Counted from the stretch's first letter, positions 17,903 to 26,640 are shown. The stretch: 64,000 nt of DNA from an uncultured Microbacterium sp. (GCF_947489255.1 NZ_CANLCY010000004.1:496001-560000), one strand, 5' to 3'. Numbers and translations are program-made. The notes: a model not told the origin generated them from the sequence alone.

Positions 17903-18391
17903 GTGCTGCGGCAGTCGTCCGGGGCCTCGTCGACGGCTCTCCCCGCCCTCGCCCTCTCGCTGTTCGCGGTCGTGAGCGTCGTGCTCGCGGTCATCGACGT
18001 GCGTCGACGTCGACTGCCCGACGTCGTCGTCCTCCCGGCGACGATCGCGGCGGTACTCGTCCTGTCGATCGCGGCCGCGATCGCCGGCCGCCCGGCGCGC
18101 GCGGCCGACGTCGCCCTCGGCGCCCTCGGGGCGTTCGGCGCGTGTCTGTTGGTGCGCCTCGCGCGGCCCGAGGCGTTCGGCGGCGGCGACGTCAAGCTCG
18201 CCGCGCTCGTGGGCGCGCACCTCGGGTGGTTCGGCCCCGAGGCCGTGGCATCCGGGATCGCCCTCGGTTTCGTGGCCGCCGGCTGCGCCGCCGTCGGCGT
18301 CGTCGCGGCGGGCGGGCGCGGTGCGAGCCTGCCGTTCGGTCCGTTCCTGCTCCTCGGCGCGTGGGTGCGGGTGCTGGCCGAGATGCGGTGA
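17903..18391 (+). CDS. A24 family prepilin peptidase-like membrane protein
   Basis: A 162-residue polytopic protein of the type IV prepilin peptidase (A24) family, short form without the methylase domain, as in TadV/CpaA. The two catalytic aspartates are Asp32 in VIDVRRRRLPD and Asp96 in FGGGDVKLAA. About five or six membrane helices. Enzymes of this form cleave the leader of Flp/Tad or competence pseudopilins. No pilin, ATPase or other tad gene is in the window, so its substrates must be encoded elsewhere. GTG start at 17903. Confidence 0.85.
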   Translation: MLRQSSGASSTALPALALSLFAVVSVVLAVIDVRRRRLPDVVVLPATIAAVLVLSIAAAIAGRPARAADVALGALGAFGACLLVRLARPEAFGGGDVKLAALVGAHLGWFGPEAVASGIALGFVAAGCAAVGVVAAGGRGASLPFGPFLLLGAWVRVLAEMR

Positions 18392-18460
18392 ACGACGGCG
18401 GCCGACTGTCGCGCAGCGAACGGTGGGTCAAGCCCGTCCGACATCTCGTCGCCGCACGGA

Positions 18461-18466
18461 TAGCCT
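18461..18466 (+). promoter_or_regulatory. -10 box of the yihY-nnrE pair
   Basis: TAGCCT ends 6 nt before the ATG at 18473; leaderless spacing. Confidence 0.5.
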
Positions 18467-18472
18467 GAGCCC

Positions 18473-19534
18473 ATGGCCGACCTCATCCGTCGCGTCACCG
18501 CGTGGGCCCTGTCGCTCCGCCTCGTGCGCGCCTTCCTCGTCTACTCGGGGGCACGCGGCCCCGTCCTCGCAGACAGCGTCACCTACCGCACGCTGTTCAG
18601 CCTGTTCGCCGCGGTGCTGCTCGGCTTCTCCGCGGCCGCGGTCTGGTTGTCGGGCAATCCCGAGGGTCTCGCGGCACTCGAGCGCTCGGTGAACAACGTC
18701 GTCCCCGGACTGGTCGGCCCCGACGGACTCCTCGACGTCAGCGAGATCAAGGCGCCGACGGAGTTCACCATCGCGGGCGTCATCGGAACGATCGGTCTGC
18801 TCGGTGCGGCGATCGGGGCGATCGGCTCCCTGCGCACGGCCCTTCGCCAGATCGCGGGAGTGGCCACCGACGACACGCTGCCCGTGCTCGTCATCCTCCG
18901 CAATCTCGCCGTCGCCATCGGCATCGGTGTCGCCCTCGTCGGCGCGGCCCTGGTGACGTTCCTCGCGACGGCCGGTCTCACCTTCGTCCGGGGCCTCCTC
19001 GGCATCTCCGCGGACTCGTGGCTCACCGGCGTGCTGACCTGGTCGCTCTCCACGATCGTCGTGCTCGCCCTCGACACCGCCGCGGTGGCGGTCGCGTTCG
19101 CGGTGCTGTCGGGCCTGAAGACCCGTCGCCCCACGCTGTGGCGCGGTGCCCTGCTCGGGGGCGTCGGTCTGGTCGTGCTGCAGCAGTTGTCGGGGCTGTT
19201 CGTCGGCAGTGCGGGCAACAACCCCCTGCTGACCACGTTCGCCTCTCTCATCGCGCTGCTGCTGTGGCTCAACCTGTCCAGCCAGGTCATCCTGATCGCG
19301 GGGGCGTACATCACCGTCGCCACCGAGGAGGACCACGACCGCGTCCGCGCGAAGTACGGCGCCTCCACCTTGATCCAGTTCCGCGTGCGTCGTGCCGAGA
19401 AGGCCGTCCGCGCCGCCACGGGGGAGTTGGATGCCGCCCGCACGGCCGAGCAGAAGGAGCGCGAGACCCTCGCCCGAAACGATCCCGCCGCCGCCACACG
19501 CGCGGACGAGGCCGAGGCGGAGTCCCGTGTCTGA
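18473..19534 (+). CDS. YihY/BrkB family inner-membrane protein
   Basis: A 353-residue membrane protein of the YihY/UPF0761 (formerly RNase BN) family with six membrane helices. The N-terminus has RGPVLADSVTYRTLFSLFAAVLLGFS, the fourth segment has GALLGGVGLVVLQQLSGLFV and the final helix LLWLNLSSQVILIAGAYITV. A charged cytoplasmic tail (about 285-353) follows. The transport or other function is unresolved. Its last codons overlap the GTG of the NAD(P)HX epimerase gene by 8 nt. Confidence 0.87.
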   Translation: MADLIRRVTAWALSLRLVRAFLVYSGARGPVLADSVTYRTLFSLFAAVLLGFSAAAVWLSGNPEGLAALERSVNNVVPGLVGPDGLLDVSEIKAPTEFTIAGVIGTIGLLGAAIGAIGSLRTALRQIAGVATDDTLPVLVILRNLAVAIGIGVALVGAALVTFLATAGLTFVRGLLGISADSWLTGVLTWSLSTIVVLALDTAAVAVAFAVLSGLKTRRPTLWRGALLGGVGLVVLQQLSGLFVGSAGNNPLLTTFASLIALLLWLNLSSQVILIAGAYITVATEEDHDRVRAKYGASTLIQFRVRRAEKAVRAATGELDAARTAEQKERETLARNDPAAATRADEAEAESRV

Positions 19535-20267
19535 GCGGGAGTCGGCGTCGTCCCATCCCGAGCGCGTCGCGGCCTACACCGCCGACGCCGTCCGCGCCGC
19601 CGAGGCGCCCCTCCTCGCCGAGGGGCGGCCGCTCATGCGATGGGCCGCTCACGCCCTCGCCGCGGTCGTCTCGGTCGAGCGCGACACCACGCCCGGACCG
19701 GTGCTGGTCCTCGTCGGCGCGGGAGACAACGGGGGAGACGCACTGTACGCCGCCGCCGAGCTGGCGCGTTCCGCCGATTCCCGCATCGACGTCGTGCTCG
19801 TGCGCGACCGGGTCCATCGCGCCGCCCTCGACGCCGCCGTCTCGGCCGGGGCCGTCGTGCGTCCGGCGTCGGAGGTCTGCGCCTCGATCGAGGGCTACAC
19901 CCTCGTGCTGGACGGCATCCTGGGGATCGGTCGTCTCGCCGACCGGCGGATGCGCGGCAGCGCCCGCGCGATCGTGGAGTGCCTGCTCGCCCGAGAGCGT
20001 CGCCCGCGCATCGTCGCCGTCGACCTCCCGAGCGGGCTCGACCCCGATGACGGATCCGCGGATGCCGCCGTGCTCCCCGCCGACGTCACGGTCACCTTCG
20101 GTGCGCTCAAGGCCGGGCTCGTGCGGGGCCGAGGCCCGGAGCTCGCCGGGCGGGTGCACCTGGTCGACCTCGGACTCGAGCCGTACCTGCGACGGGCGCA
20201 CCCGGCGATGACGGCGCCGATCGAGATCGTGCGGGTCGAATCGCCCGGATCCCTCGCCGACGCGTAG
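19527..20267 (+). CDS. nnrE: NAD(P)H-hydrate epimerase (YjeF N-terminal domain)
   Basis: A 246-residue metabolite-repair enzyme that interconverts the R and S forms of hydrated NAD(P)H so that a dehydratase can rescue them. Motifs: PLMRWAAHAL near the N-terminus, VGAGDNGGDALYAA (nucleotide loop, about 57-70), LVLDGILGIG and VAVDLPSGLDPD with the catalytic Asp. The dehydratase domain (NnrD) present in many fused proteins is absent. The GTG start at 19527 overlaps the yihY stop. Confidence 0.85.
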   Translation: MSERESASSHPERVAAYTADAVRAAEAPLLAEGRPLMRWAAHALAAVVSVERDTTPGPVLVLVGAGDNGGDALYAAAELARSADSRIDVVLVRDRVHRAALDAAVSAGAVVRPASEVCASIEGYTLVLDGILGIGRLADRRMRGSARAIVECLLARERRPRIVAVDLPSGLDPDDGSADAAVLPADVTVTFGALKAGLVRGRGPELAGRVHLVDLGLEPYLRRAHPAMTAPIEIVRVESPGSLADA

Positions 20268-20291
20268 GGCCGGCGCGTCGCCGGCCGCCCC

Positions 20292-21047
20292 TCAGCGGGC
20301 GTAGCGTTCGACGAAGGTGCGGAGCATGCGCGACGGTGCCGTGACGGGTGCCCGCCGCACCGCCGCGAGGGTGAGATCGAGCTCATCCGGAGCGAAGTAG
20401 CCGTACCCGGCGTAGGCGTGGATGCGGGTGACGATCCCGTCGACGTCGAGTTCGGGGTGGAACTGCGTAGCGTAGACGTTGCGTCCCACGCGGAACATCT
20501 GCACCGGGCACGTGGCGGACGACGCCAGCAGCACCGCCGAGGCCGGGAGGTCGCTGATGGCCTCTTTGTGCCCGACGAACGCGGCGAAGGAGTCGGGGAG
20601 CCCCTCGGCCAGGGGATCGGCGCGTCCCTCGGGGGTCAGCGCGACCTCGACCACGCTGATCGGCTCGGCGTAGGTCCCGTCGATGGGTGCTGCGATGTGC
20701 GTGCCGAGGGTGCCGACGCCGTAGCAGGCGCCGAGGAAGGGCGCGTCGCGCGCGACGACCTCGGCGACGAGCTGCGCCATCTCGGCCTCGACGCGGCGCT
20801 GGACCGCGGACTTTCGCTCGAGCGGGTCGGACGCGTTGAACGGGCTCCCGCCGACGAGCACGCCCGACACCTCGTCGAGATCGAGGGCGGGCATCGCCTC
20901 GCGCTCCAGACGCACGCGGCGCAGGCGGTGCGGCGGCAGGCCGGTGTAGCGCAGGAAGAGCGCGTACTCCTCGTCGGCCGGACCGTCTTCGGCACGCGTC
21001 GCGAGCAGCACGAACGGGCGGTCACCGGGCAGATCCGTCGCGCTCAC
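20292..21047 (-). CDS. class I glutamine amidotransferase-like protein
   Basis: A 251-residue GATase1 protein with a complete triad: Cys108 in FLGACYGVG, His197 and Glu199 in ATQFHPEL. It resembles stand-alone GMP-synthase-like amidotransferases annotated as glutamine amidotransferase, whose acceptor partner is usually unknown. Start GTG 21047 follows a TAGACT box by 7 nt; a longer frame to 21188 has no support. It converges on nnrE. Confidence 0.85.
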   Translation of the reverse strand: MSATDLPGDRPFVLLATRAEDGPADEEYALFLRYTGLPPHRLRRVRLEREAMPALDLDEVSGVLVGGSPFNASDPLERKSAVQRRVEAEMAQLVAEVVARDAPFLGACYGVGTLGTHIAAPIDGTYAEPISVVEVALTPEGRADPLAEGLPDSFAAFVGHKEAISDLPASAVLLASSATCPVQMFRVGRNVYATQFHPELDVDGIVTRIHAYAGYGYFAPDELDLTLAAVRRAPVTAPSRMLRTFVERYAR

Positions 21048-21054
21048 CCGAGCG

Positions 21055-21060
21055 AGTCTA
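21055..21060 (-). promoter_or_regulatory. -10 box of the amidotransferase gene
   Basis: TAGACT, 7 nt before the GTG at 21047; leaderless spacing. Confidence 0.5.
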
Positions 21061-21216
21061 GGCGAGCGCGGGACGGCCGCCGGGCGGTGCGGGCGAGGCT
21101 CGGGAGCGACCACGGCGACCGGTGCCGACGGCGCGGGCGAGGGCGGCAGGGCGTCGGTGGCGAGGCCGCACGGACCCGACGCTGTCAAGGCGCGGGGCGC
21201 CGTCGCCGACGCGGTC

Positions 21217-21222
21217 TACGCT
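21217..21222 (+). promoter_or_regulatory. -10 box of the small GGPLDG gene
   Basis: TACGCT ends 6 nt before the ATG at 21229; leaderless spacing. Confidence 0.5.
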
Positions 21223-21228
21223 GGCGGC

Positions 21229-21456
21229 ATGGCTATTGCACGACTGACCGGAGGCCCGCTCGACGGGCAGGTGATCCCGCTCGAGAACGAGTCCGACGAC
21301 ACGCTGATCATGCCCTACAGCGAGGGTCAGCTCGTCTACCGCCGAGAGGGCGAGCCCACGAACACGGGCGAGTCCGACGGCCCGACCCAGGCGGTCTTCG
21401 TCTTCAGCGAGGAGACCGAAGACATCAACCCCGACGCCGACGGACGCGACGATTGA
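21229..21456 (+). CDS. small acidic protein with GGPLDG motif, unknown function
   Basis: A 75-residue protein beginning MAIARLTGGPLDGQVIPLEN and ending in an acidic tail (ETEDINPDADGRDD). I do not recognise a characterised family. GGPLDG openings occur in small hypothetical proteins of actinobacteria and their phages. Codon use matches its neighbours, the start has a leaderless-type promoter, and the stop overlaps the TTG of the next gene (TTGA), all of which support a real gene. Confidence 0.75.
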   Translation: MAIARLTGGPLDGQVIPLENESDDTLIMPYSEGQLVYRREGEPTNTGESDGPTQAVFVFSEETEDINPDADGRDD

Positions 21457-22109
21457 GCGCAGGCCCGAACGGGTCGTCGAACGTCGAGGTCGAGGCGAAG
21501 TACGACGTCGACGACGACACGCCCCTGCCCGACTGGTCGGCCGTCCCCGGGGTGGTCGCCGTCGGTGACCCCGAGCCCCGCGATCTCGACGCGCGCTACC
21601 TCGACACCCCCGCGGCCGACCTGGCCCGTGCGGGGGTCGCGATGCGCCGCCGCACGGGAGGCCCCGACGCGGGCTGGCACGTGAAGGGCCCCGCCGAGGG
21701 CGCCGGCCGCACCGAGACGCAGTGGCCGCTCGACGCCGAGGTCGACCCCGACGCCGACCCCGACGCCGACCCGGTCGTGCCCCCCGCGGTCCAGGATGCC
21801 GTCGCCGCGATCGCCCGCCCGCCGTTCGTCGCCCTCGCGCGACTGCGCAACCACCGCACGGCCTATTCGCTCCGGGATGCCGAGGGCCGAGAGGTCGCCG
21901 AGTTCGTCGACGACCGGGTCCGTGCGCGCGACGAGCGCCGGGGCGTGGAGTCCTCCTGGCGGGAGTGGGAGGTCGAGCTCGGCGCCGCCGCCCCGACGGA
22001 CGACGCGGGCCGTGAGGCGTTCTTCGCGGCGGTCGACGCGGCGGTGTTCGCCGCCGGGGGCCGCCCCGCGGCATCCGGTTCGAAGTTGGCCCGCACCCTG
22101 GGGCACTGA
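21453..22109 (+). CDS. CYTH domain protein (triphosphate tunnel family)
   Basis: A 218-residue protein of the CYTH/triphosphate tunnel metalloenzyme fold. The signature ExExK is present as VEVEAKY (about residues 11-17), with later alternating charged strands (GVAMRRRTGGPDAGWHVKGP, REVAEFVDDRVRA, SSWREWEVEL). Members hydrolyse inorganic triphosphate, thiamine triphosphate or similar. There is no CHAD domain. The proposed TTG start overlaps the preceding stop; no better start exists before the signature. Confidence 0.82.
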   Translation: MSAGPNGSSNVEVEAKYDVDDDTPLPDWSAVPGVVAVGDPEPRDLDARYLDTPAADLARAGVAMRRRTGGPDAGWHVKGPAEGAGRTETQWPLDAEVDPDADPDADPVVPPAVQDAVAAIARPPFVALARLRNHRTAYSLRDAEGREVAEFVDDRVRARDERRGVESSWREWEVELGAAAPTDDAGREAFFAAVDAAVFAAGGRPAASGSKLARTLGH

Positions 22110-22128
22110 CGCCGTCGCCCCTCGCCCA

Positions 22129-22169
22129 CGACGAAGGCCCGCCCGGATGAACCGAGCGGGCCTTCGTCG
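22129..22169. terminator. bidirectional terminator between CYTH gene and lpdA
   Basis: Perfect 14-bp arms CGACGAAGGCCCGC and its complement around a 13-nt loop, between convergent genes. Confidence 0.8.
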
Positions 22170-22181
22170 TTGATCGGTCGA

Positions 22182-23579
22182 TCAGAGGTTGATCATGTGC
22201 CCCGCGAGGCCGTGGAACGCCTCCTGCAGGCCCTCCGACAGCGTCGGGTGGGTGTGCACGTTGCGGGCCGCCTCGAGGGCGGTGAGGTCCCACTTCTGCG
22301 CGAGGGTGAGCTCGGGCAGCAGCTCGGAGACGTCGGGGCCGATGAGGTGGCCGCCGATGAGTTCGAGCGTCTCGGCGTCGGCGACGAGCTTGACGAAGCC
22401 GACGGGCTCGCCGAGGCCGTTCGCCTTGCCGTTGGCCGAGAAGGGGAACTTCGCGACCTTGATGTCGTGGCCGGCGTCGCGCGCCTGCTGCTCGGTGAGA
22501 CCGAACGAGGCGACCTGCGGGTTGCAGAAGGTGGCGCGCGGCATGTTGCGGTAGTCGCCGAGCGTCTGCGTTTCGGCATCGCCGATGGTCTCGGCGGCGA
22601 CCACTCCCTGCGCCTCGGCCACGTGCGCGAGTTGCAGCTTCGCGGTGACGTCGCCGATCGCGTAGATGTGCGGCACGTTGGTGCGCATGTGGTCGTCGAT
22701 GTCGATGGCGCCGCGCTCGGTGAGCTTCACGCCCGTGTTCTCGAGACCGAAGCCGTCGACCTTGGGGGCGAAGCCGATCGACATGAGCACGCGGTCGGCG
22801 TCGATCGATCCGGTCGAGCCGTCTTTCGCCGTGTAGGCGACGGCGACCTTGTCGCCGTGGTCGGTGACGGAGTCGACCTTCGTCGAGGTGAGGATGTCGA
22901 CGCCGTAGCCCTTGTACTGCTTCTGGATCTCCTTCGAGACCTCGGCGTCTTCGTTGGGGAGGGCGCGGTCGAGGAACTCGATGATCGTGACCTTCACGCC
23001 GTAGTTCGTCATGACGTACGCGAATTCCATGCCGATGGCGCCGGCACCGACGATGACGATGGACTCGGGCAGCTCGCGGGTGAGAATCTGCTCTTCGTAG
23101 GTGACGACGTTCTCGCTGAGGGTGACGCCGGGGAGGAGGCGCACCGTGGAGCCGGTGGCGATGATGACGTTGTCGAAGGTGAGCTGCTCTTTGGAGCCGT
23201 CGGTCTTGGTCACGTCGATGGTGTGGTCGTCGGCGAAGTAGCCGCGACCCTCGTACTCGGTGACCTTGTTCTTCTTCATCAGGTAGTGGATGCCTTTGAC
23301 GTGACCGGCGGCCACGCTGCGGCTGCGGTCGAAGGCCTTGCCGAAGTCGAAGGTGACGTCGCCCGAGATGCCGAACAGGTCGGCCTTCGCGTGGAAGGTG
23401 TGGGCGAGGTCGGCGTTGCGCAGCAGCGCCTTCGAGGGGATGCAGCCGACGTTGAGGCACACACCGCCCCAGTACTTCTCTTCGACGATCGCAACCGACA
23501 GTCCCAGCTGCGCACCGCGGACAGCGGCGACGTACCCGCCGGGACCCGCACCAAGAATGACCAGATCGTAATGAGGCAT
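22182..23579 (-). CDS. lpdA: dihydrolipoyl dehydrogenase (E3)
   Basis: A 465-residue flavoprotein that reoxidises dihydrolipoamide in the pyruvate and 2-oxoglutarate dehydrogenase complexes, passing electrons to NAD. It has the FAD loop GAGPGG at 10-15, the redox disulfide Cys41/Cys46 in [13 protein letters not shown], the NAD loop [13 protein letters not shown], the second FAD motif IYAIGDV and the catalytic His444/Glu449 in HTHPTLSE. It starts 9 bp after the copC stop, and its -10 box overlaps that stop codon, so it can be read alone or with copC. Confidence 0.95.
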   Translation of the reverse strand: MPHYDLVILGAGPGGYVAAVRGAQLGLSVAIVEEKYWGGVCLNVGCIPSKALLRNADLAHTFHAKADLFGISGDVTFDFGKAFDRSRSVAAGHVKGIHYLMKKNKVTEYEGRGYFADDHTIDVTKTDGSKEQLTFDNVIIATGSTVRLLPGVTLSENVVTYEEQILTRELPESIVIVGAGAIGMEFAYVMTNYGVKVTIIEFLDRALPNEDAEVSKEIQKQYKGYGVDILTSTKVDSVTDHGDKVAVAYTAKDGSTGSIDADRVLMSIGFAPKVDGFGLENTGVKLTERGAIDIDDHMRTNVPHIYAIGDVTAKLQLAHVAEAQGVVAAETIGDAETQTLGDYRNMPRATFCNPQVASFGLTEQQARDAGHDIKVAKFPFSANGKANGLGEPVGFVKLVADAETLELIGGHLIGPDVSELLPELTLAQKWDLTALEAARNVHTHPTLSEGLQEAFHGLAGHMINL

Positions 23580-23585
23580 GGTTCC

Positions 23586-23591
23586 AGCCTA
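23586..23591 (-). promoter_or_regulatory. -10 box of lpdA
   Basis: TAGGCT, whose first three bases are the copC stop codon, ends 6 nt before the lpdA ATG; leaderless spacing. Confidence 0.5.
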
Positions 23592-24236
23592 TCGCCCGGC
23601 GGTGCCGCCACCGGCGGTGTTCCGGCGCCCGCGAGAGGCGAAGACGTACACGAGCACGCCCGCGACGATCACCAGGGCCACGGCCAGCAGGATCCACGGT
23701 AGGGGAGAGGCCGCCGACGACTCCTCGACCGGTGCCGCGGTGGGCGTCGCGGCCTCCGTGGGGGCGGCGGAGGCGGAGGCGGCGGGGGAGGGAGACGTCG
23801 ACGCCGGTGTCGTCGGCGTCGAGGTCGGGGTGGGGGCGGCTTCGGGCACCGTGAAGGCGAACGAGCCGTCGATCGGGTGTCCGTCGCTGGACACGACGCG
23901 CCACTTCACGGTGACGGCACCGGATGCCGGCCCCGCCAGCGCCTGGGTCACCTCGGCGCCCGCCGGCTCGGGGGCGCCGTCCGCGAGAGACGTCCCGGCC
24001 GCGTCGGTCACTTCGACGACCGTGGCCCCCGCGTCGGTGAGGACGTCGGCGCTGAAGGTGAGGGTGATCCGCTCGGGCAGGGTCTCGAGCACCGCGTCGG
24101 CCGACGGGTCGGTCGAGACCAGCTCGTCGTGCGCGGAGGCGGGCGAGGCGGGTACGAGCAGGACGGCGGCGGCCAACAGGAGGGATGCCAGGGCGGCGGG
24201 GAGGCTGCGCCGACGCGGCGCCGAAGAGGACGTCAT
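23589..24236 (-). CDS. CopC/YcnJ-type copper-binding protein, secreted and membrane-tethered
   Basis: A 215-residue extracytoplasmic protein. A signal peptide (about 1-35, ending SPASA) leaves a mature N-terminus of HDELVSTDPS, whose first His is the usual copper ligand in CopC proteins. The beta-barrel covers about 36-128, with a second His in DGHPIDGSFAF. A Thr/Pro/Ala linker (130-175) and a C-terminal membrane helix with a basic tail (LPWILLAVALVIVAGVLVYVFASRGRR) follow. No CopD domain is fused or adjacent. A role in copper handling is inferred from the fold. Confidence 0.85.
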   Translation of the reverse strand: MTSSSAPRRRSLPAALASLLLAAAVLLVPASPASAHDELVSTDPSADAVLETLPERITLTFSADVLTDAGATVVEVTDAAGTSLADGAPEPAGAEVTQALAGPASGAVTVKWRVVSSDGHPIDGSFAFTVPEAAPTPTSTPTTPASTSPSPAASASAAPTEAATPTAAPVEESSAASPLPWILLAVALVIVAGVLVYVFASRGRRNTAGGGTAGR

Positions 24237-24242
24237 CCTTCG

Positions 24243-24248
24243 ACCCTA
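24243..24248 (-). promoter_or_regulatory. -10 box of the copC-like gene
   Basis: TAGGGT ends 6 nt before the ATG at 24236; leaderless spacing. Confidence 0.45.
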
Positions 24249-24316
24249 ACGACGGCCTCGAGGCGACGGGCCGCCCCACGTTCGTGCTCCGGCTTTTCCC
24301 CCCTCCCTCGCGAGGC

Positions 24317-24490
24317 CCCTGAGCCTGTCGAAGGGTCCGGGACCGGCGCGGATCCCGGTGGCGTCGAGGGCCTCACCCGCTTCGCGCGCCAGGGCCCTGA
24401 GCCTGTCGAAGGGTCCGCGACCGGCGTAGATTCCGGTGGCGTCGAGGGCCGCACCCGCTTCGCGCGCCGGGACGCTGAGCCCGCCGGAAG
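24317..24490. repeat. 78-bp tandem repeat with a CTGAGCCTGTCGAAGG core
   Basis: Two full copies and a partial third, starting at 24317, 24395 and about 24473, with period 78 bp. Each begins CCTGAGCCTGTCGAAGGGTC, a short palindromic core also found at 26641-26783. The rest of this gene-free stretch (24237-24736) shows nothing further except the garA promoter; open frames across it only read the repeat. Confidence 0.75.
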
Positions 24491-24712
24491 GTCTCGGCGA
24501 CCCCTCGACCGCTCCGCCGCTGTTCTCACCCGCCACACCCGTCGTGTCAGTGGACTCGACACAGCGGACTCCGGGTCGATAGGTTCGAGTGTCTCGTCGG
24601 CCGCTTCCGCGCCCCGAACCGCGGTGTCCGGTGTCGACGAAAACAGACACATCACGCATCACCATGACCTGCTCGCGGTCGGTCGCCCCCCGTTCGTTTC
24701 GGACCGATCGGT

Positions 24713-24718
24713 TATGGT
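24713..24718 (+). promoter_or_regulatory. -10 box of the garA operon
   Basis: TATGGT, 18 nt before the GTG; a short leader would carry AAGGAG 6 nt from the start. Confidence 0.45.
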
Positions 24719-24736
24719 GAATATGAAGGAGAAGCC

Positions 24737-25225
24737 GTGGACGAGACCAGCCGATTCGATCGTGAAGAGATCCGACGCGCGGCCGACGCCGCCGCCCGTG
24801 ACAGCTCGCACGACACGACCCAGACCCACGACGCCGATCTGTCGTTCGTCCCCTTCGGAGCCGACCTCACCGAGGCCGAGCTCGAGGCGATCGGTGCGCT
24901 GCCCTCGGGGGCGGCTCTGCTGATCGTGCGGTCCGGTCCCACCACCGGGGCCCGCTACCTGCTCGACACCGACGTCACCACCGTCGGGCGTCACCCCGAG
25001 GCCGATCTGTTCTTCGACGACGTGACCGTCTCGCGACGCCACGCCGAGATCATCCGCTCGGGCTCGGCGTTCGAGATCGTCGACCAGCGCTCCCTCAACG
25101 GCAGCTACGTCAACGGGGAGCGCGTCGACCGCTCCGCCCTCGTCAACGGCTCCGAGGTGCGTATCGGCAAGTTCCGTCTAAACTTCTTCGGTTCGCCGGT
25201 CGACCTGCCCGCGGCAGAGCACTGA
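24737..25225 (+). CDS. garA: FHA domain regulator of the TCA/glutamate node (GarA/OdhI type)
   Basis: A 162-residue phosphopeptide-binding protein. The FHA domain (about 75-150) has the conserved TTVGRHPEADLFFDDVTVSRRHAEI and SLNGSYVNGERV. The N-terminal tail carries a Thr pair (SHDTTQTHD) where kinases such as PknG or PknB phosphorylate GarA/OdhI. The unphosphorylated form of those proteins inhibits 2-oxoglutarate dehydrogenase. GTG start with AAGGAG upstream. Next to two MerR genes it matches the mycobacterial garA-Rv1828-Rv1830 order. The PASTA kinase at 39844-41796 is one candidate upstream kinase. Confidence 0.88.
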   Translation: MDETSRFDREEIRRAADAAARDSSHDTTQTHDADLSFVPFGADLTEAELEAIGALPSGAALLIVRSGPTTGARYLLDTDVTTVGRHPEADLFFDDVTVSRRHAEIIRSGSAFEIVDQRSLNGSYVNGERVDRSALVNGSEVRIGKFRLNFFGSPVDLPAAEH

Positions 25226-25911
25226 TGGCGGCAGCCCCCTCCCGTGGTCGTCAGGCGGCTGCGGGGCTGCTCAGCATCGGACAGGTGCTGGCGCGCCTGA
25301 CCCCCGACTTCCCGGCGCTGACCTCGAGCAAACTGCGCTTCCTCGAGGTGCAGGGCATCGTCTCGCCCACCCGCACGGACTCGGGCTATCGCAAGTTCTC
25401 GCCGGCCGATCTCGAGCGACTCCGCCTGGCCTTGACGTTACAGCGCGATCACTACCTGCCGCTCGTCGTCATCCGCGAGTACCTCGAAGACCTCGACGCC
25501 GGGCGCAACCCCGCGCCGCCGACGTCGATCCCGTCGATGACCTCCGCGCCGCGTCGGTACCGCCGAGACGAGCTGCTGGCGGCCGCGGGAGCGGGCCCCC
25601 AGTTGCTCAACGACGCCGTGAGCACCGGTGTGATCGCGGGCGCCGAGACCTACTCCGAGCAGACCGTGACGCTGCTGCGGGCCCTCGTCGCCCTCGACCG
25701 CCACGGGATCGAACCGCGCCACGTCCGCGCGCTGCGCCAGAGCGCCGAGCGCGAGGTGTCGCTCGTCGAGTCGGCCCTCTCGGCACTCCTGCGTCGCCCC
25801 GATGCGGCCTCGCGGGCCCGTGCGAGCGAGCTCGCGCCCGAGCTCGCGGGCCGTCTCGACGAGGTCCGCACCCTGTTCGTCCGCGACGCGATCGAGCGAA
25901 TGCTGTCCTGA
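25225..25911 (+). CDS. ftsR: MerR family regulator FtsR-like
   Basis: A 228-residue MerR protein orthologous in layout to Rv1828/FtsR, a transcriptional activator of ftsZ in Corynebacterium. The N-terminal winged helix reads LLSIGQVLARLTPDFPALTSSKLRFLEVQGIVSPTRTDSGYRKFS (about 14-58). The rest is helical with a second HTH-like part (RRDELLAAAGAGPQLLNDAVSTGVI). The ATG overlaps the garA stop by one base, so expression is coupled. A possible target dyad precedes ftsZ in this window (58791-58807). Confidence 0.85.
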   Translation: MAAAPSRGRQAAAGLLSIGQVLARLTPDFPALTSSKLRFLEVQGIVSPTRTDSGYRKFSPADLERLRLALTLQRDHYLPLVVIREYLEDLDAGRNPAPPTSIPSMTSAPRRYRRDELLAAAGAGPQLLNDAVSTGVIAGAETYSEQTVTLLRALVALDRHGIEPRHVRALRQSAEREVSLVESALSALLRRPDAASRARASELAPELAGRLDEVRTLFVRDAIERMLS

Positions 25912-26007
25912 TCGCGACACGCCGCGGCCCTCGGAGCGGATGTCATTGCCGGGGGACCCTCGCTGATCTAGCGTGGAACCAACGAGCCGATGAGGAGGGA
26001 CGCGAGC

Positions 26008-26553
26008 ATGAACGCTGGCGACGCACTCGGTGAACCCCGGTTCGCCACCGACCTCCTCTTCACCGATGGTCTGCCCGAGATGGACGACGACACCGGCTAC
26101 CGCGGTGCCGTGGCCGCCCGCGCCGCCGGCATCACCTACCGGCAGCTCGACTACTGGGCCCGCACCGAGCTCGTCGTTCCGACGGTCCGCGGAGCGAGCG
26201 GGTCGGGTTCGCAGCGTCTCTACGGTTTCCGCGACATCCTCGTGCTCAAGCTCGTCAAGCGTCTGCTCGACACCGGTATCTCGCTGCAGCAGATCCGCAC
26301 CGCGGTCGACCAGCTGCGCGCCGCCGGCATCCGTGATCTCGCGGGCACGACGCTCATGAGCGACGGAGCCTCGGTGTACCTCTGCACCTCGAACGACGAG
26401 GTCATCGACCTCGTGAGCCGCGGTCAGGGCGTGTTCGGCATCGCGGTCGGCAAGGTTCTCCGCGAGGTCGAGTCGACGCTCGTCGACTTCGAGGCCGCGA
26501 CGACCGAGGCCGTCGACGAGCTCGCCGCCCGTCGCGCCGCCCGCACCGCCTGA
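26008..26553 (+). CDS. MerR family regulator (Rv1830 type)
   Basis: A 181-residue MerR-like regulator. The DNA-binding part is YRGAVAARAAGITYRQLDYWARTELVVPTVRGASGSGSQRLYGFRDILVLKLVKRLLDTGISLQQIRTAV (about 32-100), followed by a domain containing LMSDGASVYLCTSNDEVIDLVSRGQGVF. The ATG at 26008 is preceded by AGGAGGG; an earlier ATG is less well placed. In mycobacteria the orthologue lies in the same garA cluster. Its targets are not evident here. Confidence 0.85.
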   Translation: MNAGDALGEPRFATDLLFTDGLPEMDDDTGYRGAVAARAAGITYRQLDYWARTELVVPTVRGASGSGSQRLYGFRDILVLKLVKRLLDTGISLQQIRTAVDQLRAAGIRDLAGTTLMSDGASVYLCTSNDEVIDLVSRGQGVFGIAVGKVLREVESTLVDFEAATTEAVDELAARRAARTA

Positions 26554-26570
26554 CGCGCTTTCCTTTCGCG

Positions 26571-26596
26571 ATCCCGGATGCCACGGCATCCGGGAT
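26571..26596. terminator. hairpin terminator after the merR gene
   Basis: Arms ATCCCGGATGCC and GGCATCCGGGAT are perfect complements around a 2-nt centre, 18 bp after the stop and followed by TCTGGTTT. The arms carry inverted GGATGCC/GGCATCC heptamers. Confidence 0.7.
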
Positions 26597-26640
26597 TCTG
26601 GTTTCGACCACCCCGCCGGGCTCTGTGTCCTGAGCCGGGA

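Noticed and set aside
24580..24600. tRNA T-loop-like GGTTCGAGT
   Set aside because: No acceptor stem, anticodon arm or other tRNA structure around it.
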